DNA of 46,019 bases from a virus. A program made the translations under genes and the position numbers. The notes under the pieces are model-generated. The model worked only from the letters and a program-made list of their open reading frames with translations, was not told where the DNA came from and did not search any database. Shown here one piece after another: positions 12,318 through 19,633 of the stretch. Within the stretch, counting starts at the first letter, position 1; each line of letters opens with the position of its first letter. Location: positions 1-46,019 of IMG/VR virus record IMGVR_UViG_3300045952_000136; one strand, given 5' to 3'.

Positions 12318-13345
12318 TGACCGGCCACGGATTGACGACTTGCCCCGGCACGTCCTGGTGCGCGGAGGAGTGCTCGGGGGCGTGTGTTCATCCGCCGATG
12401 GTGGCCCCGTTCCCGTGGTTCGGCGGGAAAGCCCGGGTGGCGGGCGAGGTGTGGGAGGCGCTCGGCAACGTCGAGCATTACGTCGAGCCCTTCGCCGGGA
12501 GCCTCGCGGTGCTCCTGCAGCGGCCCCACGTGCCGCGGATTGAGACCGTGAACGACCTGGACGGGTACGTTGCCAACTTCTGGCGCGCCGTCCGGGCCGA
12601 CCCCGAGGGGGTGGCCGAGTACGCGGACTGGCCGGTGAACGAGACGGACCTGGAGGCGCGGCACCTGTGGCTCGTCAACACGGGGCGGCAACGCCTGGAG
12701 GCGCTCCGCTCCGACCCGGACTATCACGATGCCCAGGTGGCCGGGTGGTGGGTGTGGGGTCAATGCGCGTGGATCGGCTCGGGATGGTGCTCGGGCGAGG
12801 GGCCGTGGATGCTCGCTGGCACCGCCGGCCGGGGGATCAACCGGCAGCTCCCGAACATGCACCAAGGCGAGGGCGTGAACAGGTGGAGCCTGGCCGGCGA
12901 TGGGGCCCTCGCGGCCTACATCCTAGCCCTCTCCCGTCGGCTCCGGCGCGTGCGCGTCTGCTGTGGCGACTGGGCCCGGGTGGTGACGGATGGCGCCCTC
13001 AACGCCGGCGCCACCGTCGGGGTGTTCCTCGATCCGCCCTACTCGGACGAGGTGCGGACCCGGGGGCTCTACGCGCAGGACAACGCCGGGGTGGACATCT
13101 CCCGGGCCGTCCGGGAGTGGGCGCTGGCGCATGAGGGCGACTCGCGGCTCAGGATTGTGCTGGCCGGCTACGAGGGGGAGCATGCCATGCCGGAACGCTG
13201 GAGGGTCCACGCCTACCGGGCGAAGCGCGCCTACGGGACGGCGGCCGGGGCGGGGCTCATGGAGGGCAACAACGCCAACCGGCGACGCGAGCGGCTGTGG
13301 TTCTCGCCCTCGTGCGAGCGCGCCCAGGACGTCCTCCCCCTATGA
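12317..13345 (+). CDS. dam: Dam-type DNA adenine N6-methyltransferase
   Basis: 342 residues. D12-class motifs are in order: FPWFGGK (about 32-38), YVEPFAGS (about 55-62), and catalytic DPPY near residue 239. It transfers methyl from S-adenosylmethionine to adenine; the target site cannot be read from sequence. GATC is common in the window, so the phage does not avoid it. The first 25 residues add an unusual Cys cluster (C9, C15, C19, C23) not typical of Dam. A shorter start at ATG 12398 lacks a ribosome-binding site. Likely protects phage DNA or marks it for packaging. Confidence 0.88.
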   Translation: MTGHGLTTCPGTSWCAEECSGACVHPPMVAPFPWFGGKARVAGEVWEALGNVEHYVEPFAGSLAVLLQRPHVPRIETVNDLDGYVANFWRAVRADPEGVAEYADWPVNETDLEARHLWLVNTGRQRLEALRSDPDYHDAQVAGWWVWGQCAWIGSGWCSGEGPWMLAGTAGRGINRQLPNMHQGEGVNRWSLAGDGALAAYILALSRRLRRVRVCCGDWARVVTDGALNAGATVGVFLDPPYSDEVRTRGLYAQDNAGVDISRAVREWALAHEGDSRLRIVLAGYEGEHAMPERWRVHAYRAKRAYGTAAGAGLMEGNNANRRRERLWFSPSCERAQDVLPL

Positions 13346-13581
13346 CCCCTGACCCCTGCGCGCGCTGCGGGGCCCCCATGGCTCCCGACCCGCGCCGATC
13401 CGAGCTGGAGGCCGGCCACCTGCGCCTGGTCTGCGTCGGGGGGCATGAGCGGTATGAGGCGGTCCCGCCGCTGCTCACCCCGGAGCGGGCCCGGAATGAC
13501 CGGATCATCGAGGCGTGGATCGCCCGGCGGCGGCGGAATCGGAAGCGCAGGCAGGCCAGCCGGGAGGAGGTGGGCGCATGA
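13342..13581 (+). CDS. Small Cys-pair protein
   Basis: 79 residues, ATGA overlap. CARCG near the start and a later single Cys suggest a partial zinc knuckle. The C-terminal half is a basic helix (NDRIIEAWIARRRRNRKRRQ). A nucleic-acid binding role is possible. No family recognised. Confidence 0.5.
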   Translation: MTPDPCARCGAPMAPDPRRSELEAGHLRLVCVGGHERYEAVPPLLTPERARNDRIIEAWIARRRRNRKRRQASREEVGA

Positions 13582-13889
13582 GTCGCCGGCCCTACGACCG
13601 CACCAGACGCCGGGAGTGGGAACTGCCCGAGGGGTCGGGCCCACCCGCGGAGGCGGCCGAGCGCATCGTGGCCGAGGAGAAGCTGGCGGCCACCGCGAGG
13701 AAGCATCCCACCGCCCGGCGGATCGACGGCCCCCTGACCCCGGCGGACCGCTTCGCCCTGGGCGGCCGGGAGGCGGTGGAGGAGCTCCGGTCGCGCTCCC
13801 GGCTCATGGCCCTGGCCCGGGAGGGAGATGCGGAGGCAATCCGGGAGTTGCGGGAGCGATTCCGGGCGTGGGTGGTGGCTGGGCCATGA
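13578..13889 (+). CDS. Hypothetical charged helical protein
   Basis: 103 residues, ATGA overlap. Nearly all helical and charged (AEAAERIVAEEKLAATARKH; MALAREGDAEAIRELRERFR). It lies directly before the primase-like gene. No family recognised. Confidence 0.5.
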   Translation: MSRRPYDRTRRREWELPEGSGPPAEAAERIVAEEKLAATARKHPTARRIDGPLTPADRFALGGREAVEELRSRSRLMALAREGDAEAIRELRERFRAWVVAGP

Positions 13890-14377
13890 CGGTCGACGAG
13901 GTGTTGGCCCTCCTCCCTCGCCACATCCGGGCGGGCGGCGGTTACCTGGCCCACTGCCCGGCTCACCAGGACCGCTCGCGGAGCCTCTCCGTGGCCCCGG
14001 GACGGCGCGAGGGGTATGTCCTCCTGCATTGCTTCGCCGGATGCGATCGTGGGGCGATTCTGGCCCGGCTGGGGCTGGCTGATGAAGAGCCCCCGGGGCC
14101 GGCGCCCTACATCGCGCCTCCCGGCGACGAGTGGGACTCCGCGCACCGGCTTGCCCTGCAGATGGTCAGGCGGCAGCCCTGGTGGAAGACGTGGGCCACA
14201 CCGGAGGTGACCGAGCTGCGCCGGCACCGGGCCCGGATCGATGCCCTCCACCGGGCCGCCGAGCGGCTGGGCCCGGACGACCCGGCCGCGTGGGACATGC
14301 TGGCCCTGGCTGCGGCGCTGGAACATGAGTTCCGCCTGCTGGCGTTCACCGAAGCCTTTGCCGACGACATCGCGTGA
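13886..14377 (+). CDS. CHC2 zinc-finger primase-like protein
   Basis: 163 residues, ATGA overlap. Residues 20-60 show a DnaG-type CHC2 zinc finger, with C24-x2-H27 and C49-x3-C53 framing YLAHCPAHQDRSRSLSVA and LLHCFAGCD. The TOPRIM catalytic domain is absent: after residue 70 there is only a Trp- and Ala-rich helical region. It may therefore be a template-recognition subunit that works with the ATPase encoded next door (GTGA overlap). Confidence 0.8.
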   Translation: MTVDEVLALLPRHIRAGGGYLAHCPAHQDRSRSLSVAPGRREGYVLLHCFAGCDRGAILARLGLADEEPPGPAPYIAPPGDEWDSAHRLALQMVRRQPWWKTWATPEVTELRRHRARIDALHRAAERLGPDDPAAWDMLALAAALEHEFRLLAFTEAFADDIA

Positions 14378-15642
14378 GCCTCCCCCTGTCGGTCACGAAG
14401 GTCGGGGACGAATATCGCGTCCTCGTCGACAAGGTGGCTCTGCGCTTCAGGTCCCTCACGTCGCACCATGACGGCCCGACGGCGATCCTCGAAGTGGTGG
14501 ACATGCTCGCCGGGGGACGCCCCCACGTGGACCGCCTGGCCCTGCTGTCAAGCCGCACCCGGGCCACCCTAGCGAAGACCCTCGCCATCCGGTGGGGGGA
14601 TCACCCCTGGTCCGTCATCCTCGACGACGCCTGCCACGCCGTCTATGAGGCGTTCTCTGCCGGGGAGCCCGCGGAATCCCTCGAGCCCGAGGAGCCCGAC
14701 GAGACGGCGTGGCTCGTGGATGGCTTGATCCCCCTGGACGCCACGACAGTGCTCTACGCTGATGGCGGATCGCTCAAGTCGTGGTTCGCTCTGGCCCTCG
14801 GGGTGGCCGCGCTGAGGAACGAGCCCCTCGCCAATTCCGCACGGTGGTGCGTCCGCCGGCGCCGGTCCGTGCTATACCTCGACTGGGAGACGGACCGGAG
14901 AACACACGGGCGGCGCCTCTACCGGCTCCTGGCCGGTCTTGGCCTGGAGTCCTGCCCTGAGGGGCTCGCCTACATGCGCCTGGCCGGCCGCCCGCTCCAC
15001 ATTTCGATCCAGTCCGTGGCCGGCGAGGTGTCCCGTCTTGGGGCTGACCTGGTGATCGTGGATAGCCTCGGCCTGGCCTGCGGGGATGAGCCCGAGACCG
15101 CCGCGGCCAACCTCCGCACCCTCGGCGTCCTCTCCACCCTGCCGACCACGAAGCTCGTGGTCACCCACGTCAACGCTCAGACCGCAGTCACCCCGAACGG
15201 CCCAGGCCGGCCCTATGGGAGCGTCTACGTCCGCAACGTGGCGCGAAGCGCCATCGAAGCACGAAGCGAGCCACAAGGCGATGGCAGGGTGCTCGTGACC
15301 TACTACCATCGCAAGGCCAACGACACCGAACTGGCCGAGACCACCGCGCTAACATGGTGTTTTTCAAAGTTTCTGAGCGGTCCCGTCACGGTGGAAGTCG
15401 CTGATCCTGACCTCCAGCACGCCACCCTCCCGGAACGAATTGAACAGGCCCTCGGGCGCGGGGCGAAAAGCGCAACACTCCTCGCAGAGGAACTTGGCAC
15501 TCCGGCCAATGCGATTCGCGCCACGCTGGGCAGGATGGAAAAGCGCAACACCGTGGTACGCATCGAGGAGTACGAGGCGGGGAGGGGCAAAAAAGGCATG
15601 TGGGGACTGATAGATAGAAAGCGCAACACCCTTGGAGATTGA
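14374..15642 (+). CDS. RepA/DnaB-type replicative ATPase with C-terminal winged helix
   Basis: 422 residues from GTG 14374. The RecA-like core has a modified Walker A (A129-D-G-G-S-L-K135-S136, keeping Lys-Ser but lacking the usual glycines, a variant recalled from phage/plasmid helicases). Walker B is LVIVDSLGLA and a sensor-like LVVTHVNAQ follows. Residues about 345-415 look like a winged helix: ERIEQALGRGAKSATLLAEE, then a recognition helix, then GRGKKGMWGLI. It should load or act as the helicase for phage replication with the CHC2 protein. The last 176 bases of the gene contain copies of the iteron-like repeat. Confidence 0.8.
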   Translation: MSLPLSVTKVGDEYRVLVDKVALRFRSLTSHHDGPTAILEVVDMLAGGRPHVDRLALLSSRTRATLAKTLAIRWGDHPWSVILDDACHAVYEAFSAGEPAESLEPEEPDETAWLVDGLIPLDATTVLYADGGSLKSWFALALGVAALRNEPLANSARWCVRRRRSVLYLDWETDRRTHGRRLYRLLAGLGLESCPEGLAYMRLAGRPLHISIQSVAGEVSRLGADLVIVDSLGLACGDEPETAAANLRTLGVLSTLPTTKLVVTHVNAQTAVTPNGPGRPYGSVYVRNVARSAIEARSEPQGDGRVLVTYYHRKANDTELAETTALTWCFSKFLSGPVTVEVADPDLQHATLPERIEQALGRGAKSATLLAEELGTPANAIRATLGRMEKRNTVVRIEEYEAGRGKKGMWGLIDRKRNTLGD

Positions 15643-15780
15643 AAGCGCAACACCAGGTTGCGCTTTCTTCTCTCCGGGAGAGATTTCTCTCTCCCAGAGA
15701 AAGCGCAACACTTCTCTTCTCTATAGGGTGTTGCGCTTTTGGTATGGAGACTAGACCAATGACCCAGGAAAGCGCAACAC
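15467..15780 (+). repeat. Iteron-like cluster (AAAGCGCAACAC), candidate replication origin or cosB
   Basis: The 12-mer AAAGCGCAACAC occurs exactly six times on this strand (starts 15467, 15540, 15618, 15642, 15700, 15769) and once exactly inverted (15728-15739). An imperfect inverted copy lies at 15655-15666. The first two copies fall in the ATPase gene in different frames (KSATL versus KRNTV), so DNA is conserved, not protein. The stretch 15661-15725 is AT/pyrimidine-rich for this genome and holds nested palindromes. Position after a helicase gene fits an origin; position just upstream of TerS also fits a terminase-binding cos region. Confidence 0.85.
15641..15667 (+). repeat. Perfect 11-bp inverted repeat at the ATPase stop codon
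   Basis: GAAAGCGCAAC-accag-GTTGCGCTTTC is built from one forward and one inverted iteron core and overlaps the stop at 15640-15642. TTCTCTC follows, not a true T-run, so termination would be weak. Two more palindromes lie immediately downstream: TCTCTCC-g-GGAGAGA (15669-15683) and TTTCTCT-ctccc-AGAGAAA (15684-15702). Confidence 0.85.
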
Positions 15781-15938
15781 CGGTCTCGCCCGTTGCGGCT
15801 CGAAAACTCGGTCGGCTCGATCTCGCCGCCGATCTCCTGGCCGCCATGCCGTGGTGGCTCCGGCTGCTGATGCCGGAGCGGGTCCGCCGGCTGCTGGAGG
15901 AGATCCCTCACCAGCCCGACCTCGACGAGGAGCAGTAA
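15759..15938 (+). CDS. Hypothetical small protein upstream of terminase
   Basis: 59 residues from ATG 15759, chosen because GGAG (15746-15749) lies 9 bases upstream; an in-frame ATG 15744 would add five residues but has no ribosome-binding site. The N-terminal codons overlap the last iteron (QESATP). The core (RLDLAADLLAAMPWWLRLLM) is amphipathic, with an acidic tail. No family recognised. Confidence 0.6.
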   Translation: MTQESATPVSPVAARKLGRLDLAADLLAAMPWWLRLLMPERVRRLLEEIPHQPDLDEEQ

Positions 15939-15939
15939 G

Positions 15940-16707
15940 ATGCCCACCAAGCCGCCCGACCCCACGCTGCCCCCATCGCCAGCCCTGCCCGGTCCATCCC
16001 GGGCACCAACGCTGGGGCCGGAGCAACGCCCAGGGGACCGCGGAGTCGCGGGGCTACCGGAGACGTGGGGTGCTGGAATGCCATTAGCGCGTGAGACAGG
16101 CCCCGGGGCGGTAGGTTCTCCGCGGAGCCCACAGAAAGCGGGTGAGACGAAGCGCCGGGCAGGGCCGAGTGCGGCGCCCTCCAATGGGACAGGACAGCCG
16201 GGCCTCGTCGTCCGGCGGTCGGTCGCCGTCCGCGTGCTCGGGATCAGCGACCGGACGTTCTCGCGCCTGGAGGCTGAGGGGGTCCTTGTCCCGACGACAC
16301 CAGGCGTGGGCCGTCGCCCGTCGGAGTGGGATCTCACCGTGACGGTGCCGGCCTACCTCGCCCATCGCGAGGAAAAGATCACGGGAAACCTGGAGAATCC
16401 GAGAGACCGAGCGTTCCTGGCCCAGGCCGCACTGTCCGAATTCAAGCTCCAGCAGGCGCGCGGCGAGGTGCTCCCACGGGCCGACTGGATACGCAAGGGT
16501 CAGCAGCTCGCCGCGGCGTTCTCGGGGTGGGCACGCCAGGTGCCGGAGCGGCTCGCGCGGGCCGGGTGCCTGGTCCCCGAGCGCGATGCCGAAGCCTTGG
16601 CCGCGGTCGACGAAATGCTGCGCGACATCACGCGCTGGACGGAGCGCGATCTGGAGGCGGTCGAGCTGCTGCCAGCCGCGCGCGGGCCCCATGGCGACGA
16701 TCACTGA
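15940..16707 (+). CDS. terS: Terminase small subunit, Nu1-like
   Basis: 255 residues; GGAG seven bases before the ATG. Residues 1-85 are a Pro/Gly-rich, low-complexity extension. A winged-helix-like DNA-binding segment follows (VVRRSVAVRVLGISDRTFSR, then LEAEGVLVP), then the Nu1-family helix ALSEFKLQQARGEVLPRADW that leads to the part contacting the large subunit. Small subunits recognise the packaging site, which in lambda lies just upstream of this gene; the repeats at 15467-15780 are therefore candidate targets. Overlaps terL by 17 bases. Confidence 0.82.
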   Translation: MPTKPPDPTLPPSPALPGPSRAPTLGPEQRPGDRGVAGLPETWGAGMPLARETGPGAVGSPRSPQKAGETKRRAGPSAAPSNGTGQPGLVVRRSVAVRVLGISDRTFSRLEAEGVLVPTTPGVGRRPSEWDLTVTVPAYLAHREEKITGNLENPRDRAFLAQAALSEFKLQQARGEVLPRADWIRKGQQLAAAFSGWARQVPERLARAGCLVPERDAEALAAVDEMLRDITRWTERDLEAVELLPAARGPHGDDH

Positions 16708-18592
16708 CGTCGACCTCGTCCAGCCCGTCGTCGCGATCGTCGAGCCGCCGCCGACGCTGACGGTCAGCGAGTGGGCGGACCGAGAGCGCCTGCTGCCGGA
16801 GAGCAGCGCGGCGCGAGGTGGCCGATACCGGACGTCGTACGTCGAGTATCTCCGGGAGCCGATGGACGCGACGTTCGCCCCGGGCGTGAAGAGCATCGGG
16901 CACATGAAGGCCGCGCAGTGCGGGGGCAGCGAGGCCCTCTACAACGCGATCGGCTACGGCATCGTGTACCGTCGCCTGCCGATGCTCCTCGTGATGCCGA
17001 CCGGGAACGACGGCCAGGCGGTGTCGAAAGAGCGCATCGGCGACATGGTGCGACGGACCCCCGCGCTGCGGAAGGTGGTCCACTCGGGGCGAAGCCAGGG
17101 GCCGCTCTCCGACCCGGAATCGACGCTGGGCATGCTGCTGTACCCCGGCGGGTTCCTGGCCATCGGCGGGGCGCACTCGCCGAATACGTTCGCACGGATC
17201 TCCGTGTACCTCGGGATCGGCGACGACGTGGACCGATGGCCCGCCGTGGTCGGCGAGGAGGGCGACCCGACGGAGCTCCTGGAGAATCGCACCACGGCGT
17301 TCCACGACGGGCGCTCGCTGTTCACGTCGACGCCGCGGCTCAAGGGCGGGCGCATCGACACGATCTTCACGCTCGGGGATCAGCGTCGTCGGCATCTGAT
17401 TTGCCCGCGGTGCCGGCGCCAGGACTGGATCACCTGGAACGACACGGCGCACTGGCGCGTCGCCTACGATGACAAGAACCCGGTCACGGCGCGACTCGAA
17501 TGCCCTGGGTGCCAGTACGCCGTGCGCGAGCCGGAGCGGATGCCGCTCGTGCGCGCGGGCATGTGGGTGGCCACGAACGCTCATGCTCCGGCGGGGCGCA
17601 GGAGCTACCACACGCCAGCGATGCTCTCGCCGTTCGTCACGCTCAGCGGTCTCGTCGCGCGGTGGCTGGAGGCCATCCGGCGCGGACCCGAGGCGCAGCG
17701 CGTGTTCATCAACACCGTCCTGGCCGAGCCCTGGGAAGAGCGCGGCGAGCGCGTCGAGATCTCCTCGCTGGCCGGCCGCCGTGAACAATATGGCCAGGAC
17801 ATCGACGTGCCCGATCCGGTCGTCTGCCTCACGGCGTTCGCGGATATCCAGATCGATCGCGTCGAGGTGTTGGTGACTGGATGGGGTCCGTCTGATGAGC
17901 GCTGGATCGTGGACTACCGCGTCGTGCCCGGATCGATCAAGCTCCCCGAGACCCGCGCGGCCCTGGCCCAGGTGCTCAGCGCGCGCTACTGGCACGCGCG
18001 CGGGTGCATGCTGCCGATCAGCGCGGCGGGGATCGATTCGGGATTCGAGACCGACGCGGCCTATGCCTTCGTCCTCGCGCATCGCCGGCTCCTGCGAGTG
18101 GTCGCCACCAAGGGCTACGCCGGTCGGCGTGGCGAGCCGATCATTGCGCGGCCGAGCCGGCGGGACGTTGTGGCGGGGCGTGTGCGGCCCTATGCGATCA
18201 ACGCCGACGACGCGAAGGCCGACGTCATCGAGGCGATCCAGAAGCCGCTCAACCCTGACGGGCCGACGCCCGGCGCCATGCACATCCCGGCGCACGTCGA
18301 CACGATCGACGAGGAGTTCTTCGCCCAGCTCGGGGCCGAGCACCCCGAGGTGCGGCGCAACAAGGCCGGGATCGCCACGCATCGCGTCTGGGTGCAGGAC
18401 CGCGAGCGGAACGAAGCACTGGACCTCAGCGTCGGCTGCCTAGCGATCTATCGGCTCCTGCGGGTCCGGTACGAGCAATGGCGCGAGGCGCTGCTGGCGT
18501 TGCCGGTAGAACGGCGGCCCGTCGCCCGCGTGACTGCGGCCGCGCAGGGCGTCTACGCCGACGAGGTGCCGTACGACGAGGAGCCGGAGTGA
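16691..18592 (+). CDS. terL: Terminase large subunit, lambda GpA family
   Basis: 633 residues, normal for GpA. The ATPase has the deviant Walker A K73-A-A-Q-C-G-G-S-E81, matching lambda's K-S-A-R-V-G-Y-S-K in layout but with Glu at the last place. Walker B lies near GIGDDVDRWP. A zinc-finger insert (ICPRCRRQDW ... LECPGCQYAV) is typical of this family. The nuclease domain carries ADIQIDRVEV and AGIDSGFETD (Asp about 449). It cuts concatemers and pumps DNA into proheads, most likely at cos sites. Confidence 0.93.
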   Translation: MATITDVDLVQPVVAIVEPPPTLTVSEWADRERLLPESSAARGGRYRTSYVEYLREPMDATFAPGVKSIGHMKAAQCGGSEALYNAIGYGIVYRRLPMLLVMPTGNDGQAVSKERIGDMVRRTPALRKVVHSGRSQGPLSDPESTLGMLLYPGGFLAIGGAHSPNTFARISVYLGIGDDVDRWPAVVGEEGDPTELLENRTTAFHDGRSLFTSTPRLKGGRIDTIFTLGDQRRRHLICPRCRRQDWITWNDTAHWRVAYDDKNPVTARLECPGCQYAVREPERMPLVRAGMWVATNAHAPAGRRSYHTPAMLSPFVTLSGLVARWLEAIRRGPEAQRVFINTVLAEPWEERGERVEISSLAGRREQYGQDIDVPDPVVCLTAFADIQIDRVEVLVTGWGPSDERWIVDYRVVPGSIKLPETRAALAQVLSARYWHARGCMLPISAAGIDSGFETDAAYAFVLAHRRLLRVVATKGYAGRRGEPIIARPSRRDVVAGRVRPYAINADDAKADVIEAIQKPLNPDGPTPGAMHIPAHVDTIDEEFFAQLGAEHPEVRRNKAGIATHRVWVQDRERNEALDLSVGCLAIYRLLRVRYEQWREALLALPVERRPVARVTAAAQGVYADEVPYDEEPE

Positions 18593-18849
18593 AGCTGGCG
18601 CCCGTCCGCTGCACCCGCTGCGGCGAGAAGCGCTACCCGAGGGGCGCCTACGCGACGCCGTACGTGTGTGAGCGTTGCGTCGACGTGGGCGACACACGGC
18701 CCGCCGCACCGACCGCGCCAGCCCTGCCCCCGAGCGCTGACCCGTTCCACAACGACCTGGCCCGGCGCGCTGCCATCAACGCAGCGTCGAGCCGGGGGCC
18801 GCGGCGGTGGCTGGAGCGGCGGCCAGGGTGGCTGCGGCGGACCCGGTGA
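18589..18849 (+). CDS. Small zinc-ribbon protein
   Basis: 86 residues from GTG 18589, GTGA overlap with terL. CTRCGEKR and CERC pairs 19 residues apart form a zinc ribbon; the rest is a Pro-rich linker and a basic end. Lies between terL and gpW, where phages often carry small non-structural genes. Function unknown. Confidence 0.6.
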   Translation: MKLAPVRCTRCGEKRYPRGAYATPYVCERCVDVGDTRPAAPTAPALPPSADPFHNDLARRAAINAASSRGPRRWLERRPGWLRRTR

Positions 18850-19016
18850 TGCCTGATCGCCCCGTTCCTGACACGATTTGGCGTGCCCTGCTCCGTTTCC
18901 TTGCCAGCGGGCGGAGCGGGCGCGTGTGGCTCGACGTGAAGGATGGCCAGGTGGTCGAGGCGGAGTTCCCTTATCGGATTCGGGCGACCGACGTGCTAGA
19001 CTCGCAGCCGGAGTAG
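18849..19016 (+). CDS. Small protein resembling DUF2292/YezD
   Basis: 55 residues; ATG overlaps the previous stop by one base. The pattern helix, then GRVWLDVKDGQVVEAEFPYRIR, resembles the short DUF2292 fold (one helix plus strands with D/H-G-x-VV). Role unknown. The 126 bases that follow up to 19143 contain no clear promoter or terminator. Confidence 0.5.
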   Translation: MPDRPVPDTIWRALLRFLASGRSGRVWLDVKDGQVVEAEFPYRIRATDVLDSQPE

Positions 19017-19142
19017 GCAGCTCCTCGGGGTTGCCGGGCAGTCCCCGCACCACGGGTGGCGTCGTTTGGCGTCGCCGTTCAACCCGCGCGGGGCGGCTGG
19101 TCTCGGTCCCCACAGCGGGCCGTTGGTGGCCTCGGAGTCGTT

Positions 19143-19433
19143 GTGGGCGACGTCATGCTGAGCCTCGCTGCCATCTTCGCAGCCGTCGCCCTCCCGTTCG
19201 CTATCCTCCGGGCCATCGACCGACTCCAGTGCCGCCGGGACAAGCGCCATCGTGCCGCCGCCGAGCGCTGGCTGGCCGAGCATCCGGGCAAGTGCTGGCC
19301 GCCAGTCGCGCGACCGATACCATCGCCACCGAGGCCACCAGGGCCGCCAGTCGAGATCCTCGGCTACCAGGGCGGCCCAGTCTCCGGCCTGCCGCCGACC
19401 TACCGCTCGGCGATCAAGCCGCCGACCGGCTGA
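19143..19433 (+). CDS. Membrane protein with Pro-rich tail
   Basis: 96 residues from GTG 19143, supported by GGAG at 19134-19137; ATG 19155 is an in-frame alternative. The N-terminal helix (MLSLAAIFAAVALPFAILRA) spans the membrane, followed by a basic helix and a Pro-rich tail. Odd to find between terminase and gpW; it could be a cryptic lysis protein. No family recognised. Confidence 0.55.
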   Translation: MGDVMLSLAAIFAAVALPFAILRAIDRLQCRRDKRHRAAAERWLAEHPGKCWPPVARPIPSPPRPPGPPVEILGYQGGPVSGLPPTYRSAIKPPTG

Positions 19434-19630
19434 TGCCCTGGTCTCAGGCGGAGTACGACGCGCTCAAAGCGGCCATAGCCCGGGGGACGCAGACCGTCAG
19501 CTACAACGGCCGGAGCGTGACCTATCACTCGCTCAAGGACATGCGTGCGCTCTTGGCCGAGATGGAGCGCGACCTTGCCGGAACGTCCGCGCAGCCCTAT
19601 CGCCTGGCGTCGACCAGCAAGGGGGCGTAG
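19433..19630 (+). CDS. Head-tail joining protein, gpW family
   Basis: 65 residues; ATG overlaps the previous stop. ALKAAIARGTQTVSYNGRSV, then TYHSLKDMRALLAEMERDL, matches the gpW pattern (helix, G-x-x-x-V-x-Y hairpin, T-Y-x-S-L-x-x-M helix). In lambda gpW binds the portal vertex after packaging. Its place between terL and portal is the lambda order. Confidence 0.88.
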   Translation: MPWSQAEYDALKAAIARGTQTVSYNGRSVTYHSLKDMRALLAEMERDLAGTSAQPYRLASTSKGA

Positions 19631-19633
19631 CGC

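Noticed and set aside
13886-14377. Full DnaG-type primase
   Set aside because: Only the CHC2 zinc-finger part is visible; no TOPRIM motifs follow in 110 residues.
16628-18382. 584-codon minus-strand open frame opposite terL
   Set aside because: Composition is that of a shadow (Arg/His/Asp-rich), and the plus strand encodes an unmistakable terminase.
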